Below are positions 7,100-13,663 of a stretch of 22,922 nucleotides of DNA, piece after piece. The translations under genes and the position numbers were made by a program. The stretch spans positions 1 to 22,922 of the forward strand of contig JBDUDX010000080.1 in NCBI GenBank assembly GCA_040002735.1, given 5' to 3'. A model generated the notes under the pieces. It did not search any database. It saw nothing but the letters and a program-made list of their open reading frames with translations, and had not been told where the DNA came from. Position 1 is the first letter of the stretch. Each line of letters opens with the position of its first letter. Origin of the DNA: JADGOV01 sp040002735 (lineage in GTDB: Bacteria; Actinomycetota; Actinomycetes; JADGOV01).

Positions 7100-8195
7100 G
7101 TGAAGGTGGCGAACGCCATCCCGACGCCGCGAACTGACGACGTGGGGGCCGACCTTCCCACTCCCTACCTGGCCCTGACCCTTGACGTGGTCGCCGAACG
7201 CTACGCGCAACTGTCCGCCGCCCTGCCCAACGCTCGACTGCACTACGCGGTCAAGGCGAATCCGGCTTCGGAAGTGCTGCGGCTGCTCGTCCGGCAGGGG
7301 GCGGCCTTTGACATTGCCAGTCCCGCCGAGATGGCAGCCTGCCTGGCGGCCGGCGCGGACGTGCGAAACCTCTCCTATGGCAACACGGCCAAGAAGGAGG
7401 GCGATATCGCCGCAGCATTCGCTGAAGGCGTAAGAGTCTTCAGCTTCGACGACGTGAGCGAGCTCGCGAAATTGACCCGGGCTGCGCCGGGTTCCACGGT
7501 GTGCTGTCGACTCGCGACGTCCGGCGCGGGCGCCGACTGGGCGTTGTCCGACAAGTTCGGTTGCCCACCAGAGGTGGCCCTGGAGTTGCTCAGTGCCGCC
7601 GCAGCCGACGGGCACGCCGTCGGGTTGGCGTTCCACGTCTGCTCCCAGCAACGCGACCCGAGCCAGTGGGATGCGCCGCTCCACCGAGTCGGGATGCTCC
7701 AAGCCCAACTGGCCGAGCGGGGCATCCCACTCGCCCTGCTCAACCTCGGGGGCGGCTTCCCGGGCAGCTACCGGGAGCCAGTGCCGCCGATCACCGAGTA
7801 CGGCGAGGCGATTGGGCGAAGCATCGAGCGCCACTTGCATGCGCCGCTGGGTGTATCTCGATGTGGGCCGATTCGGCGGGCTCGCCGAGACTCTCGACGA
7901 GGCGATCGAGTACCGCATCGACACCGTCCGAGATGGCGGACCGGTAGGGCCCGTCGTCCTGGCCGGACCAACCTACGACAGCGTCGACGTGCTCTACCGC
8001 CACGCTGACTACCAGCTTCCGTTGGATCTCACTGTCGGCGACCGCGTACGCCTGCACTCCACCGGCGCCTATACGTCCACCTATTCCTCGGTAGGCTTCA
8101 ACGGGCTACCGCCCCTGCCAGTCCGGATCACGTCTCACCCGGCTGGCGCGCGTATGCCTCGGCAACCCGCAGTGACGGTCGGCTCTTGGAGGTGA
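7100..8195 (+). pseudogene. Degraded fold-type III PLP-dependent decarboxylase (ornithine/diaminopimelate decarboxylase family)
   Basis: The first part, to about 7840, reads as the PLP barrel of an Orn/DAP/Arg decarboxylase: LDVVAERYAQL, HYAVKANP with the PLP lysine at 7253-7255, FDIASPAEM, SYGNTAKKEGDI, VRVFSFDDVSEL, LAFHVCSQQ, LNLGGGFPGSY. The second part, in another frame from about 7841 to the stop at 8193-8195, reads WVYLDVGRFGGLAET, GPVVLAGPTYDSVDVL, GDRVRLHSTGAYTSTYSS. At the join, about 30 residues are missing, including the EPGR motif that binds the cofactor phosphate. The conserved active-site Cys of GPTCDS is Tyr here (TAC at 7974-7976). These changes together make an active enzyme very unlikely. 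The upstream boundary is uncertain because the frame is open into the membrane-protein remnant. Confidence 0.75.
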
Positions 8196-8655
8196 CCATC
8201 GCCGAACCAGATGAGATCCTGACCCGGATCGGGCGCGGAATCGAACTCACCCAGCAAGGCCGGCCCACGGATGCCCGCCGACTCTTCGCCGAATTGTGGG
8301 AGCTGATCGGCGCCGACGGCGATCCCCTGCACCGCTGCGCGCTGGCCCACTGGATGGCTGACGTGCAGGAAGATTCCGCCGAGGAGCTCGACTGGGATCT
8401 ACGTGCCCGGGAGGCGGCGGACTCGGTCACCGATGCGCGGATTGCTGAAGCCGGGGTAGCTGGCTTGGTCAACAGCCTTCTTCCCTCGCTGCACCTCAAC
8501 CTGGGCGAGGACTACCGCAGACTCGGCGATGGGGCCGCTGCCCGCCGACACCTCGAATGGGCCAAGTAGCATCCCGGGCGCTGGGCGACGACGGCTATAG
8601 CGCTTTCCTGCGAGGGGGACTCGACAGGCTGGCAGACCGGCTGTCGAGTACATAG
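8186..8655 (+). pseudogene. Frameshifted TPR-like protein with a lost start codon
   Basis: Resembles small actinobacterial tetratricopeptide-type proteins: ILTRIGRGIELTQQGRPTDA, ARRLFAELWELIGADGDPLH, CALAHWMADVQEDSAEELDW, LLPSLHLNLGEDYRRLGD, AARRHLEWAK. The frame stops at TAG 8567-8569; restoring one base there lets the protein continue as ASRALGDDGYSAF and LRGGLDRLADRLSST to a stop at 8653-8655, the expected C-terminus for the family. GGAGGTGA at 8188-8195 is a textbook ribosome-binding site, but the codon at the right distance is ATC (8198-8200) rather than ATG, suggesting a mutated start. TTG 8186 and GTG 8192 are in frame but overlap the ribosome-binding site. It follows the decarboxylase remnant closely and may have been in its operon. 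Confidence 0.6.
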
Positions 8656-8727
8656 CTGTCGACTACGTAATCGCGGCGCCTCACATCCTCGGCCACCCGG
8701 TCGGCGTGTTTCGGCGAGCGCGAGGCG

Positions 8728-9207
8728 TCACATGCACGAGTCTCTGGCCGGCACCGTTTCGGCGATGTTGTCCCGGACACGGGTGGCGATCGTGGTGAGT
8801 ACCTCTTGCTCTTCCCGACTGAGCTGATCTACGAAGTGGCGGCGGACGATCTCCACATGGCCCGGCGCGGCAGACTCGACCGCCTTGCGTCCGGCTGCGG
8901 TCAACGTGATCATGGTGCCGCGGGCGTCGGTCGGACAGTTCCGTCGGGAGATCAGACCGCGCTGCTCCATGCGGCGGAGTTGGTGGGACAGCCGGCTACG
9001 GTCCCACTCCACGCCCCGGCCCAGGTCGCGCGCCCGGATGCCGTCGCCGGGTGCCTCGGACAACGGGACCAGCAGCCCATAGTCCGCGCTGGAAAGTCCC
9101 GCTTCGGCCAGTTGGCGTTCGATCGCGCTGTCCAGGCGGCGTCGCATGTCCAGAAACGTGCGCCACAGCCGTGCCTCACGCTCGTCCAACCACCTCGGCT
9201 CGGTCAT
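8728..9207 (-). CDS. MarR-family transcriptional regulator
   Basis: 159-aa winged-helix regulator of usual MarR length. The HTH and wing are visible around residues 50-110: SSADYGLLVPLSEAPG, RARDLGRGVEWDRSRLSHQL, RRMEQRGLISRRNCPTDARG and ITLTAAGRKAVE, flanked by helices at both ends for dimerisation. The ATG at 9205-9207 faces the yceI gene across 87 bp, and that gap contains two copies of an operator-like sequence. MarR proteins usually repress their divergent neighbour and themselves and let go on binding a small ligand or on oxidation. By that logic it controls yceI. No Cys-pair redox switch is evident; one Cys sits near the wing and one near the C-terminus. Confidence 0.92.
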   Translation of the reverse strand: MTEPRWLDEREARLWRTFLDMRRRLDSAIERQLAEAGLSSADYGLLVPLSEAPGDGIRARDLGRGVEWDRSRLSHQLRRMEQRGLISRRNCPTDARGTMITLTAAGRKAVESAAPGHVEIVRRHFVDQLSREEQEVLTTIATRVRDNIAETVPARDSCM

Positions 9208-9228
9208 GAGATCAGTCTACCGTCGGAA

Positions 9229-9244
9229 TGTTGACACATCAGCA
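9229..9244. promoter_or_regulatory. MarR-type operator copy 1
   Basis: TGTTGACACATCAGCA: arms TGTTGA and TCAGCA pair at 5 of 6 positions around four bases. The enclosing 18 bp (9228-9245) recur 30 bp further on with two differences. It covers the -35 hexamer of the yceI promoter. Confidence 0.6.
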
Positions 9245-9259
9245 AGGATGTGGTGTGAT
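9231..9259 (+). promoter_or_regulatory. Predicted yceI promoter
   Basis: TTGACA (9231-9236), a perfect -35, is followed by 17 bp and TGTGAT (9254-9259), a 4-of-6 match to TATAAT. Operator copy 1 overlaps the -35, and copy 2 begins at the end of the -10 and covers the likely transcription start, an arrangement suited to strong repression. Confidence 0.55.
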
Positions 9260-9274
9260 GTTGATACGTCAGCA
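9259..9274. promoter_or_regulatory. MarR-type operator copy 2
   Basis: TGTTGATACGTCAGCA has the same arms as copy 1 and differs from it at two central positions. Centre-to-centre spacing is 30 bp, close to three helical turns, so two dimers would sit on the same face of the DNA. Confidence 0.6.
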
Positions 9275-9294
9275 ACCGCTACGAGAGGAATCCG

Positions 9295-9867
9295 ATGACA
9301 AACTCCACGCTCACCGCAGGTAACAGCACTCTCACCGGTGATTACGTCATTGACCCGTCGCACAGCCGAATCGGCTTCGTTGCCCGGCACGCGATGATCA
9401 CCAAGGTCCGTGGCGGGTTCAACACCTTTGAGGGCAGGGCGCACTTGGATTTCGAGAACCCGGTCAACTCCAGTGCTTCGATCACGATCGACGTGGCCAG
9501 CGTGGACACCCGGAACGCCCAGCGGGACGATCACCTGCGTACCAATGACTTCTTCAACGCGCCCGAGTTTCCGCAGGTCAACTTTGTCTCCACCGGCGTG
9601 GAGCAGGTTGATGCCGAGAATTACAAGGTGACCGGCGATCTCACGATCAAGGGTGTCACCAAGGCCATCACGGTGGACTACGAGTACACCGGAACCGCGA
9701 AGGACCTCTACGGCAACACTCGGGTCGGCTTCGAAGGCACCGCGACGTTGAACCGCAGCGACTTCGGCGTCAACTTCAACGCCGCGCTTGAGACGGGCGG
9801 CGTGATGGTCTCCGAGAAGATTAACTTGGAATTCGAGATCTCGGCGATCAAGGCTGAATCCGCCTGA
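9295..9867 (+). CDS. yceI: YceI-family protein
   Basis: 190-aa lipocalin-like beta-barrel protein; the family binds long isoprenoid or other lipid ligands. The whole protein matches the family: GDYVIDPSHSRIGFVARHAM at the N-terminus, FNTFEGRAHLDF, SVDTRNAQRDDHLRTNDFF, APEFPQVNFVST, VTGDLTIKGVTK, RSDFGVNF and the closing KINLEFEISAIKA. There is no signal peptide, so it is probably cytoplasmic, as in many actinobacterial members. The ATG at 9295 follows GAGAGGA. It diverges from a marR gene with two operators between them. Pairing of marR with yceI is common in actinobacteria, but the physiological signal is unknown. Confidence 0.93.
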   Translation: MTNSTLTAGNSTLTGDYVIDPSHSRIGFVARHAMITKVRGGFNTFEGRAHLDFENPVNSSASITIDVASVDTRNAQRDDHLRTNDFFNAPEFPQVNFVSTGVEQVDAENYKVTGDLTIKGVTKAITVDYEYTGTAKDLYGNTRVGFEGTATLNRSDFGVNFNAALETGGVMVSEKINLEFEISAIKAESA

Positions 9868-9958
9868 GAGCAGTTGAGCGTACGGAGCGGCGCAGTCCGA
9901 GGGCGATGGCTGTGCCGTTCCGTCGTCTCCGCTGTGCCGGTTGGGCCCGCAGGCACAG

Positions 9959-10096
9959 CTACCACCGGCCGCGGGTCAGGCGCCTGACTCCCGTTCGAAT
10001 ATTGTCGCGCCCGCTTCGTCTGATGGCTGCGACATAGCCCAACCGGTAGCCGGCCCAGGTGCCGAGGACAAAGCCTGCGATGAAGACTGCAGTCAT
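9959..10096 (-). CDS. Possible small single-pass membrane protein (45 aa)
   Basis: ATG at 10094-10096 to TAG at 9959-9961. The peptide begins with one hydrophobic helix (MTAVFIAGFVLGTWAGYRLG) containing small-residue GxxxG-like spacing, followed by a basic cytoplasmic-type tail (VAAIRRSGRDNIRTG and RRLTRGRW). The composition is convincing for a membrane peptide, with positive charges on the inner side. There is no strong ribosome-binding site, and the family is not one I can name. It stands alone between yceI and the MscS operon. Confidence 0.4.
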   Translation of the reverse strand: MTAVFIAGFVLGTWAGYRLGYVAAIRRSGRDNIRTGVRRLTRGRW

Positions 10097-10396
10097 GTCG
10101 TACGGCTATCCGCAGGAGACGGTGATTCTTTCTGTGTCTGTCCGACGTGGGTCGTACGTGGAATGCTGCCGTTCAACGCGTTCATTACTCAAGCCCCCCG
10201 GCCGTCACCTCGACTCACTTGCGCCCGTCGGAGCATATCGCGCAATAGCCGCATTGCGGTCACCGACGCATGACGACTCCAGGTCACATGCCCTGGTCGG
10301 TCAGGCTTCCCAAGCCCACCACGAAAGGCAGGGCACGTAAGCGCCGGCTGCGTGCTGGGCGTAGCGCCGAGCCAGGACCTCAAAGATCTCGGACGG
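10097..10396. other. Intergenic stretch, no gene recognised
   Basis: About 300 bp between the small membrane ORF and the end of the Ser/Thr/Pro-rich gene. Open frames on both strands have no recognisable product. Short inverted repeats occur (CCAGG...CCTGG near 10279-10298 and GGCTT-CCC-AAGCC near 10304-10316) but without a T-run, so I do not call a terminator. Confidence 0.35.
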
Positions 10397-10753
10397 CTAC
10401 CCCGGCGGTGAAGATGACTTTGGCGCGCTGGCGGACGGCGTCGCCGCTGGCCCGGTCGTCGTTGGTCCGGTCGTGGCTGGCCCGGTCGTGGGCGGCGAGG
10501 AAGGAGCGGCGGAGGAGCGCGACGGCGTCGTCCCGGTGGACGTCGACTGCGATGGCGATGCACTCGGGGACTCGCTGGGGGCCGAGGTCGAAGGCGACGG
10601 CGTTGGCGTGCTTCGGTCGACCGTCCGATCGGTAACCACGGACCGGGTCGTGCTGGCGGTCTCCAGCTGGTCCGGTCGGACAAAGAAGTAAAGCGCCAGC
10701 GTGCCAAGAAAGACCAGTACGAGTACCACGGTCGAGGTGCGGAAGCGGCCCAC
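10397..10753 (-). CDS. Single-pass membrane protein with Ser/Thr/Pro-rich tail
   Basis: 118 aa. Residues about 7-25 (STVVLVLVFLGTLALYFFV) form one membrane helix after a short basic N-terminus. The rest is a low-complexity Ser/Thr/Pro tail, probably outside the membrane and in the wall. The GTG start at 10751-10753 lies 2 bp after the MscS stop, with GGGGAG just upstream, so it is very likely co-transcribed and coupled with the channel gene. I know no function for this family. A wall-spanning tether or accessory to the channel is only an idea from context. Confidence 0.75.
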   Translation of the reverse strand: MGRFRTSTVVLVLVFLGTLALYFFVRPDQLETASTTRSVVTDRTVDRSTPTPSPSTSAPSESPSASPSQSTSTGTTPSRSSAAPSSPPTTGPATTGPTTTGPAATPSASAPKSSSPPG

Positions 10754-10755
10754 CG

Positions 10756-11640
10756 CTATTGCTCCCCGCTCGGCGGGGCGGTATCCAGGGTGGTGGGTAG
10801 CGAGATGCCGGCTTGATGAAAGGCCATCGCAATGCGTACGCGCAATTCCCGGCCGACGTCGAACTGCTTGCCGGGCAAGGTACGGGCCACCATACGTACC
10901 ACGAACTCGTCCACGTCCATGCTTTCTACACCCATCACCGAGGGCGGATCAAGCAGCAGCGGCCGGAGAGCGTCATCGCTATGGGCCTGTTCGCCGACCC
11001 GGTGCAGGATCTCGATCGCCCGTCCGACGTCGACGGTGGACGGTACTGGAATGTCGATCACCGCGCGAGCCCAGTCCCGGGAGAGATTGGTGACGTGGGC
11101 GATCAGCCCGTTCGGGATGATGAGTACTTCGCCATTGACCGATCGAAGGCGGGTAACCCGCAGCGTGACCTCTTCCACCGTGCCGGTCGCGACATTGGCG
11201 ATGCCGACAGACGCAATGCTAACCACGTCACCGAATCCGTATTGCCGCTCGGCGACGATAAAGAAGCCAGCGAGGACGTCCTGCACGATGCGCTGGGCTC
11301 CGAATCCCACGGCGACACCGACCACGGTCGCCGGCGCGACGAATCCGCTCAACGGAACGTTGAGTCGCTGGACGATCAGCACCGCGGTGACGCAGTAGAG
11401 CAGCACGAGGGCGCTCCAGGTCAGTACCTGGATAACCGCATGGCGGTGCTTGGCGCTCTCGGAGCGGACGAGGGCATCCGTATTGGAGTCGCGGGCGTCG
11501 ATCCGTTCGGTGATGCGGTGCTCCCCCCAGGTGGCGAACCGGGTGAGCAAGACGGCGCCGAGCAGGTAGAGGACGATCTCGAGGCCGTTGCCGCGGACCC
11601 ACCGGTTCACATCCGTGAAGGGCGTAATGGCGAGAATCAT
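10756..11640 (-). CDS. mscS: MscS-family small-conductance mechanosensitive channel
   Basis: 294-aa inner-membrane channel that would release solutes on osmotic downshock. Three hydrophobic segments precede the pore: GLEIVLYLLGAVLL, IQVLTWSALVLLYCVTAVLI and the pore-lining helix PATVVGVAVGFGAQRIVQDV with its Gly/Ala pattern. The beta domain follows: FGDVVSIASVGIANVATGTV, RVTRLRSVNGEVLIIPNG and ITHVTNLSRDW-like HVTNLSRDWARA. The C-terminal alpha/beta domain ends with VRIAMAFHQAGISLP. The frame opens at 11757, but the 39 extra residues are basic and unlike the family, so I use the ATG at 11638-11640. That ATG has no ribosome-binding site but has a promoter-like -10 seven bases upstream, suggesting a leaderless mRNA. 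Confidence 0.9.
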   Translation of the reverse strand: MILAITPFTDVNRWVRGNGLEIVLYLLGAVLLTRFATWGEHRITERIDARDSNTDALVRSESAKHRHAVIQVLTWSALVLLYCVTAVLIVQRLNVPLSGFVAPATVVGVAVGFGAQRIVQDVLAGFFIVAERQYGFGDVVSIASVGIANVATGTVEEVTLRVTRLRSVNGEVLIIPNGLIAHVTNLSRDWARAVIDIPVPSTVDVGRAIEILHRVGEQAHSDDALRPLLLDPPSVMGVESMDVDEFVVRMVARTLPGKQFDVGRELRVRIAMAFHQAGISLPTTLDTAPPSGEQ

Positions 11641-11647
11641 TGTGTCG

Positions 11648-11677
11648 ATTGTCGCCGATGGGCGGTCGTTCGGCCAA
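11648..11677 (-). promoter_or_regulatory. Predicted promoter of the mscS operon, leaderless layout
   Basis: Read leftward: TTGGCC (11672-11677), 18 bp, then GACAAT (11648-11653), which ends 7 bp before the ATG of mscS. With initiation 7 bp after the -10, transcription would begin at the start codon, consistent with the missing ribosome-binding site. Confidence 0.4.
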
Positions 11678-11777
11678 GCAGCCCGGTGGGACGCTGTGGT
11701 CGAAGCGCGGCAACTCCGTTGCCCGCAGGCGCGGCTCCAGGCAGCTTGCCTTCCCAAGCCCAGCAGCTTGGAGCTGG

Positions 11778-12074
11778 CTACTCGGGCCAGGTGCGCATCA
11801 CGTCAAGGTTGTAGAAGGTCGGCGGACCGTCGCACAGCGCCGCCATCTTCGCCGAAAATTCGGCTGTCTCCGGCCGGTTCGAGTTCTCCATGGCCGAATC
11901 GTAGGAGTCGAATTCGATAACGCTGAGGTACTGATTCGGGCGGTCGCGGTCTGAGGTGAAAGTCCCGCGCCGGACGGTTCCGGCCTCCCGCTGGGCCCGC
12001 ATGGAGTCCGCGAGCGCCTGCACCTCGTCGATGCGTGAGGTGGTGAACTGGACAATCTGCACGAACCCAGCCAT
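11778..12074 (-). CDS. Small dimeric alpha/beta-barrel-like protein
   Basis: 98 aa, ATG at 12072-12074 with GGGAG upstream. The pattern of beta strand VQIVQFTT, a long helix (RIDEVQALADSMRAQRE), then strands with NQYLSVIEFDSYDSAMEN and a second helix fits the dimeric alpha/beta barrel fold of ABM-type monooxygenases and stress-responsive proteins. No catalytic residues can be pointed out, and family members of this size are often hypothetical. It diverges from a second protein of the same fold class at 12234, with a 13-bp tandem repeat between them. The longer open frame upstream (to 12692) is spurious because it crosses the repeat and the neighbouring gene. Confidence 0.8.
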   Translation of the reverse strand: MAGFVQIVQFTTSRIDEVQALADSMRAQREAGTVRRGTFTSDRDRPNQYLSVIEFDSYDSAMENSNRPETAEFSAKMAALCDGPPTFYNLDVMRTWPE

Positions 12075-12128
12075 GTCCGCTCCCTTGGTCGTGGCCGAAA
12101 CATGGAGCATGGACCGCCCGCCTGCCGG

Positions 12129-12167
12129 GACGCAAGCGAGTGACGCAAGCGAGTGACGCAAGCGAGT
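12129..12167. repeat. 13-bp tandem repeat, three exact copies
   Basis: GACGCAAGCGAGT occurs three times head to tail (12129-12141, 12142-12154, 12155-12167). A fourth, imperfect copy (ACGCAAGCGAGGG, 12217-12229) lies 50 bp further on, and its AGCGAGGGA end forms the likely ribosome-binding site of the next gene. The array lies in the divergent region between two small barrel-protein genes. Confidence 0.9.
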
Positions 12168-12233
12168 AAGGAAACCGTCTAGCCTCGTCGAGGCACCCGA
12201 CCGGGCGGGTGCGACCACGCAAGCGAGGGACAG

Positions 12234-12575
12234 TTGATCTTCATCGCCGCCAAGTTCCGAGTACTGCCCCAGCATGCAGACCGGTGGATTGAGATTTCCC
12301 AGGCGTTCACCACAGCGACTCGGAGCGAGCCCGGTTGCCGGTGGTTCGACTGGTCCCGCAGCCTGGAGAACCCGACGGAGTTCGTGCTGATCGAGGCTTT
12401 TCGCGATGAACAGGCCGGGGCGGCGCACGTCGCGTCGGAGCATTTCCGGGAGGCGCAGCGCACGCTTCCTCCGTACCTTGCCGAGACGCCGCGGATCATC
12501 AACGCCACGGTTCCGCAGGAGGATTGGTCGTTGCTGGGCGAGTTGGCGGTGCCAGACGGCGGCGGGACTGCCTGA
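12234..12575 (+). CDS. Putative quinol monooxygenase / ABM-domain protein
   Basis: 113-aa antibiotic-biosynthesis-monooxygenase-domain protein (YgiN-like). The fold is visible: strand IFIAAKFRV, helix HADRWIEISQAFTTATRSEP, GCRWFDWSRSLENPTEFVLI, then EAFRDEQAGAAHVASEHF and a C-terminal helix. The pattern of E-P-G-C plus a conserved H-x-x-S-x-H-F is typical of the family, which oxidises quinol-like compounds without a cofactor. The start is TTG at 12234 with GAGGGA five bases upstream, supplied by the last degenerate copy of the 13-bp repeat. Substrate unknown. It diverges from another small barrel protein, which may share its function. Confidence 0.85.
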   Translation: MIFIAAKFRVLPQHADRWIEISQAFTTATRSEPGCRWFDWSRSLENPTEFVLIEAFRDEQAGAAHVASEHFREAQRTLPPYLAETPRIINATVPQEDWSLLGELAVPDGGGTA

Positions 12576-12579
12576 GGGG

Positions 12580-12774
12580 CTACCCGGCAGCCCGAAGCTC
12601 GAGATAGCGCTCGCCGAGGCGATCACGGTCCGGTTGGGCGTCGGAACGGCGTGGCACCCGGAGTCGTACGCCGGCCATCTCCTGCAGCCCATGCCTCAAC
12701 ATGGGTCCATCAATCTCGGCGAGCACCCGAGGCTGCACCACATCAGCGGGCATGCCTGACAGTTCCACATCGGC
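12580..12774 (-). pseudogene. 3' fragment of an HNH-type endonuclease-like gene
   Basis: About 65 codons ending at the TAG at 12580-12582 read ADVVQPRVLAEIDGPML, RHGLQEMAGVRLRVPRR and DAQPDRDRLGERYLELRAAG. The DGPML-HGLQ, RVPRR and PD-LGERY elements resemble the C-terminal end of HNH-type restriction-like endonucleases in actinobacteria. Upstream the frame continues to 12939 but becomes arginine-rich shadow of the opposite gene, so the catalytic part is missing. The fragment was probably left by a deletion. The assignment rests on a short stretch and is tentative. Confidence 0.4.
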
Positions 12775-12840
12775 CGCCACTTCCGCGCTTCTTCGACGTG
12801 TCCGGTGCCGCATGGACTGGACCGGGTCGGCTGGCGTACC

Positions 12841-12846
12841 TAATCT
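12841..12846 (+). promoter_or_regulatory. -10 element suggesting a leaderless DUF2461 mRNA
   Basis: TAATCT lies 6 bp before the ATG at 12853, where no Shine-Dalgarno sequence is present. This TAnnnT position relative to ATG is the usual sign of leaderless transcripts in actinobacteria. The -35 (CTGGAC, 12817-12822) is weak. Confidence 0.4.
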
Positions 12847-12852
12847 CCGGCT

Positions 12853-13500
12853 ATGACGTTCTCGGGCTGGTCGTCGGCGGCGGCGGAGTTCTTCGAAGGG
12901 CTCGAAGCTGATAACTCCAAGGCGTACTGGCAGGCGCACAAGGAGGTCTACACCGACGCCGTGCTGCGTCCGATGGAGGCATTACTCGCCGAGCTGGAGC
13001 CCGAGTTCGGCGGTGGGAAGATCTTCCGGCCGTACCGTGACGTTAGGTTCAGCGCCGACAAGACGCCGTACAAGACGGCGATCGGCGCGACGCTGCACGG
13101 CGGGGGATATGTGCAGTTCTCGGCCGACGGTCTGGCGGCCGGTTGCGGGATGTACCAGATGAGCCCCGACCAGCTGGAGCGCTATCGGCTTGCGGTGGCC
13201 GAGGATCTCACCGGCGAGGAGTTGTTCCGCCTCGTGGGGGAGGCATCCCAGCGGGGCATGCGCGTCCACGGCCACGGCGTACTGAAGACCGCGCCGCGCG
13301 GCTTTCCGAAAGACCATCCGCGGATCGAGCTGCTGCGCTACAAGGGCCTCATCACGTGGCAGGAGTGGCCGGCGGCGGAGTGGCCGGATTCGCCGCGTGC
13401 GAAGGACCGGGTCGTGGAGTTCCTCCGGGACTCAGAACCGCTGCAGGCTTGGCTTCGCAAGCACGTCGGCCCCTCTCAGGTAGCGGAGGGCCGCCGCTGA
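12853..13500 (+). CDS. DUF2461 (TIGR02453-type) domain protein
   Basis: 215 aa, the full length of the family. Diagnostic stretches are FSGWSSAAAEFFEGLEADNS, KAYWQAHKEVY, IFRPYRDVRFSADKTPYKT, GGGYVQFSADGLAAGCGMY, GEELFRLVGEA and LRYKGLITWQEWP. The biochemical role of the family is unknown. The ATG at 12853 has no ribosome-binding site but a -10-like TAATCT just upstream, so it is probably leaderless. The gene converges with a truncated amylosucrase-like gene; two palindromic repeat elements fill the gap between them. Confidence 0.92.
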   Translation: MTFSGWSSAAAEFFEGLEADNSKAYWQAHKEVYTDAVLRPMEALLAELEPEFGGGKIFRPYRDVRFSADKTPYKTAIGATLHGGGYVQFSADGLAAGCGMYQMSPDQLERYRLAVAEDLTGEELFRLVGEASQRGMRVHGHGVLKTAPRGFPKDHPRIELLRYKGLITWQEWPAAEWPDSPRAKDRVVEFLRDSEPLQAWLRKHVGPSQVAEGRR

Positions 13501-13538
13501 GCCGCTTGCCGCTGAGATCTGGGCCCGCGCGCGGATGC

Positions 13539-13623
13539 GACGACCTCCTTGGCTACCGAGGTGGCTGCTGCGGGGCCGTCTTGGGCGCCGGAAGCAGCAA
13601 CCGGTGGGGCCAAGGAGATCGTC
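13539..13623. repeat. Palindromic repeat element, copy 1
   Basis: 85 bp bounded by GACGACCTCCTTGGC (13539-13553) and GCCAAGGAGATCGTC (13609-13623), inverted repeats matching at 14 of 15 positions. The interior is also partly self-complementary (ACCGAGGTGGCTGCT against AGCAGCAACCGGT), so the whole unit could fold into one long interrupted hairpin. Copy 2 has the same order of features 124 bp downstream. Confidence 0.75.
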
Positions 13624-13663
13624 CGGGCAGGCGGAGGGGCCGCCGGCCGGGTGCCACCTGCCA

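Noticed and set aside
8638..8670. Direct repeat CTGTCGAGTAC / CTGTCGACTAC near the end of the TPR remnant
   Set aside because: Single short pair with one mismatch and no associated structure.
12577..12594. GGGCT-ACCCGGC-AGCCC hairpin after the monooxygenase gene
   Set aside because: Five-base stem and no T-run; not convincing as a terminator.
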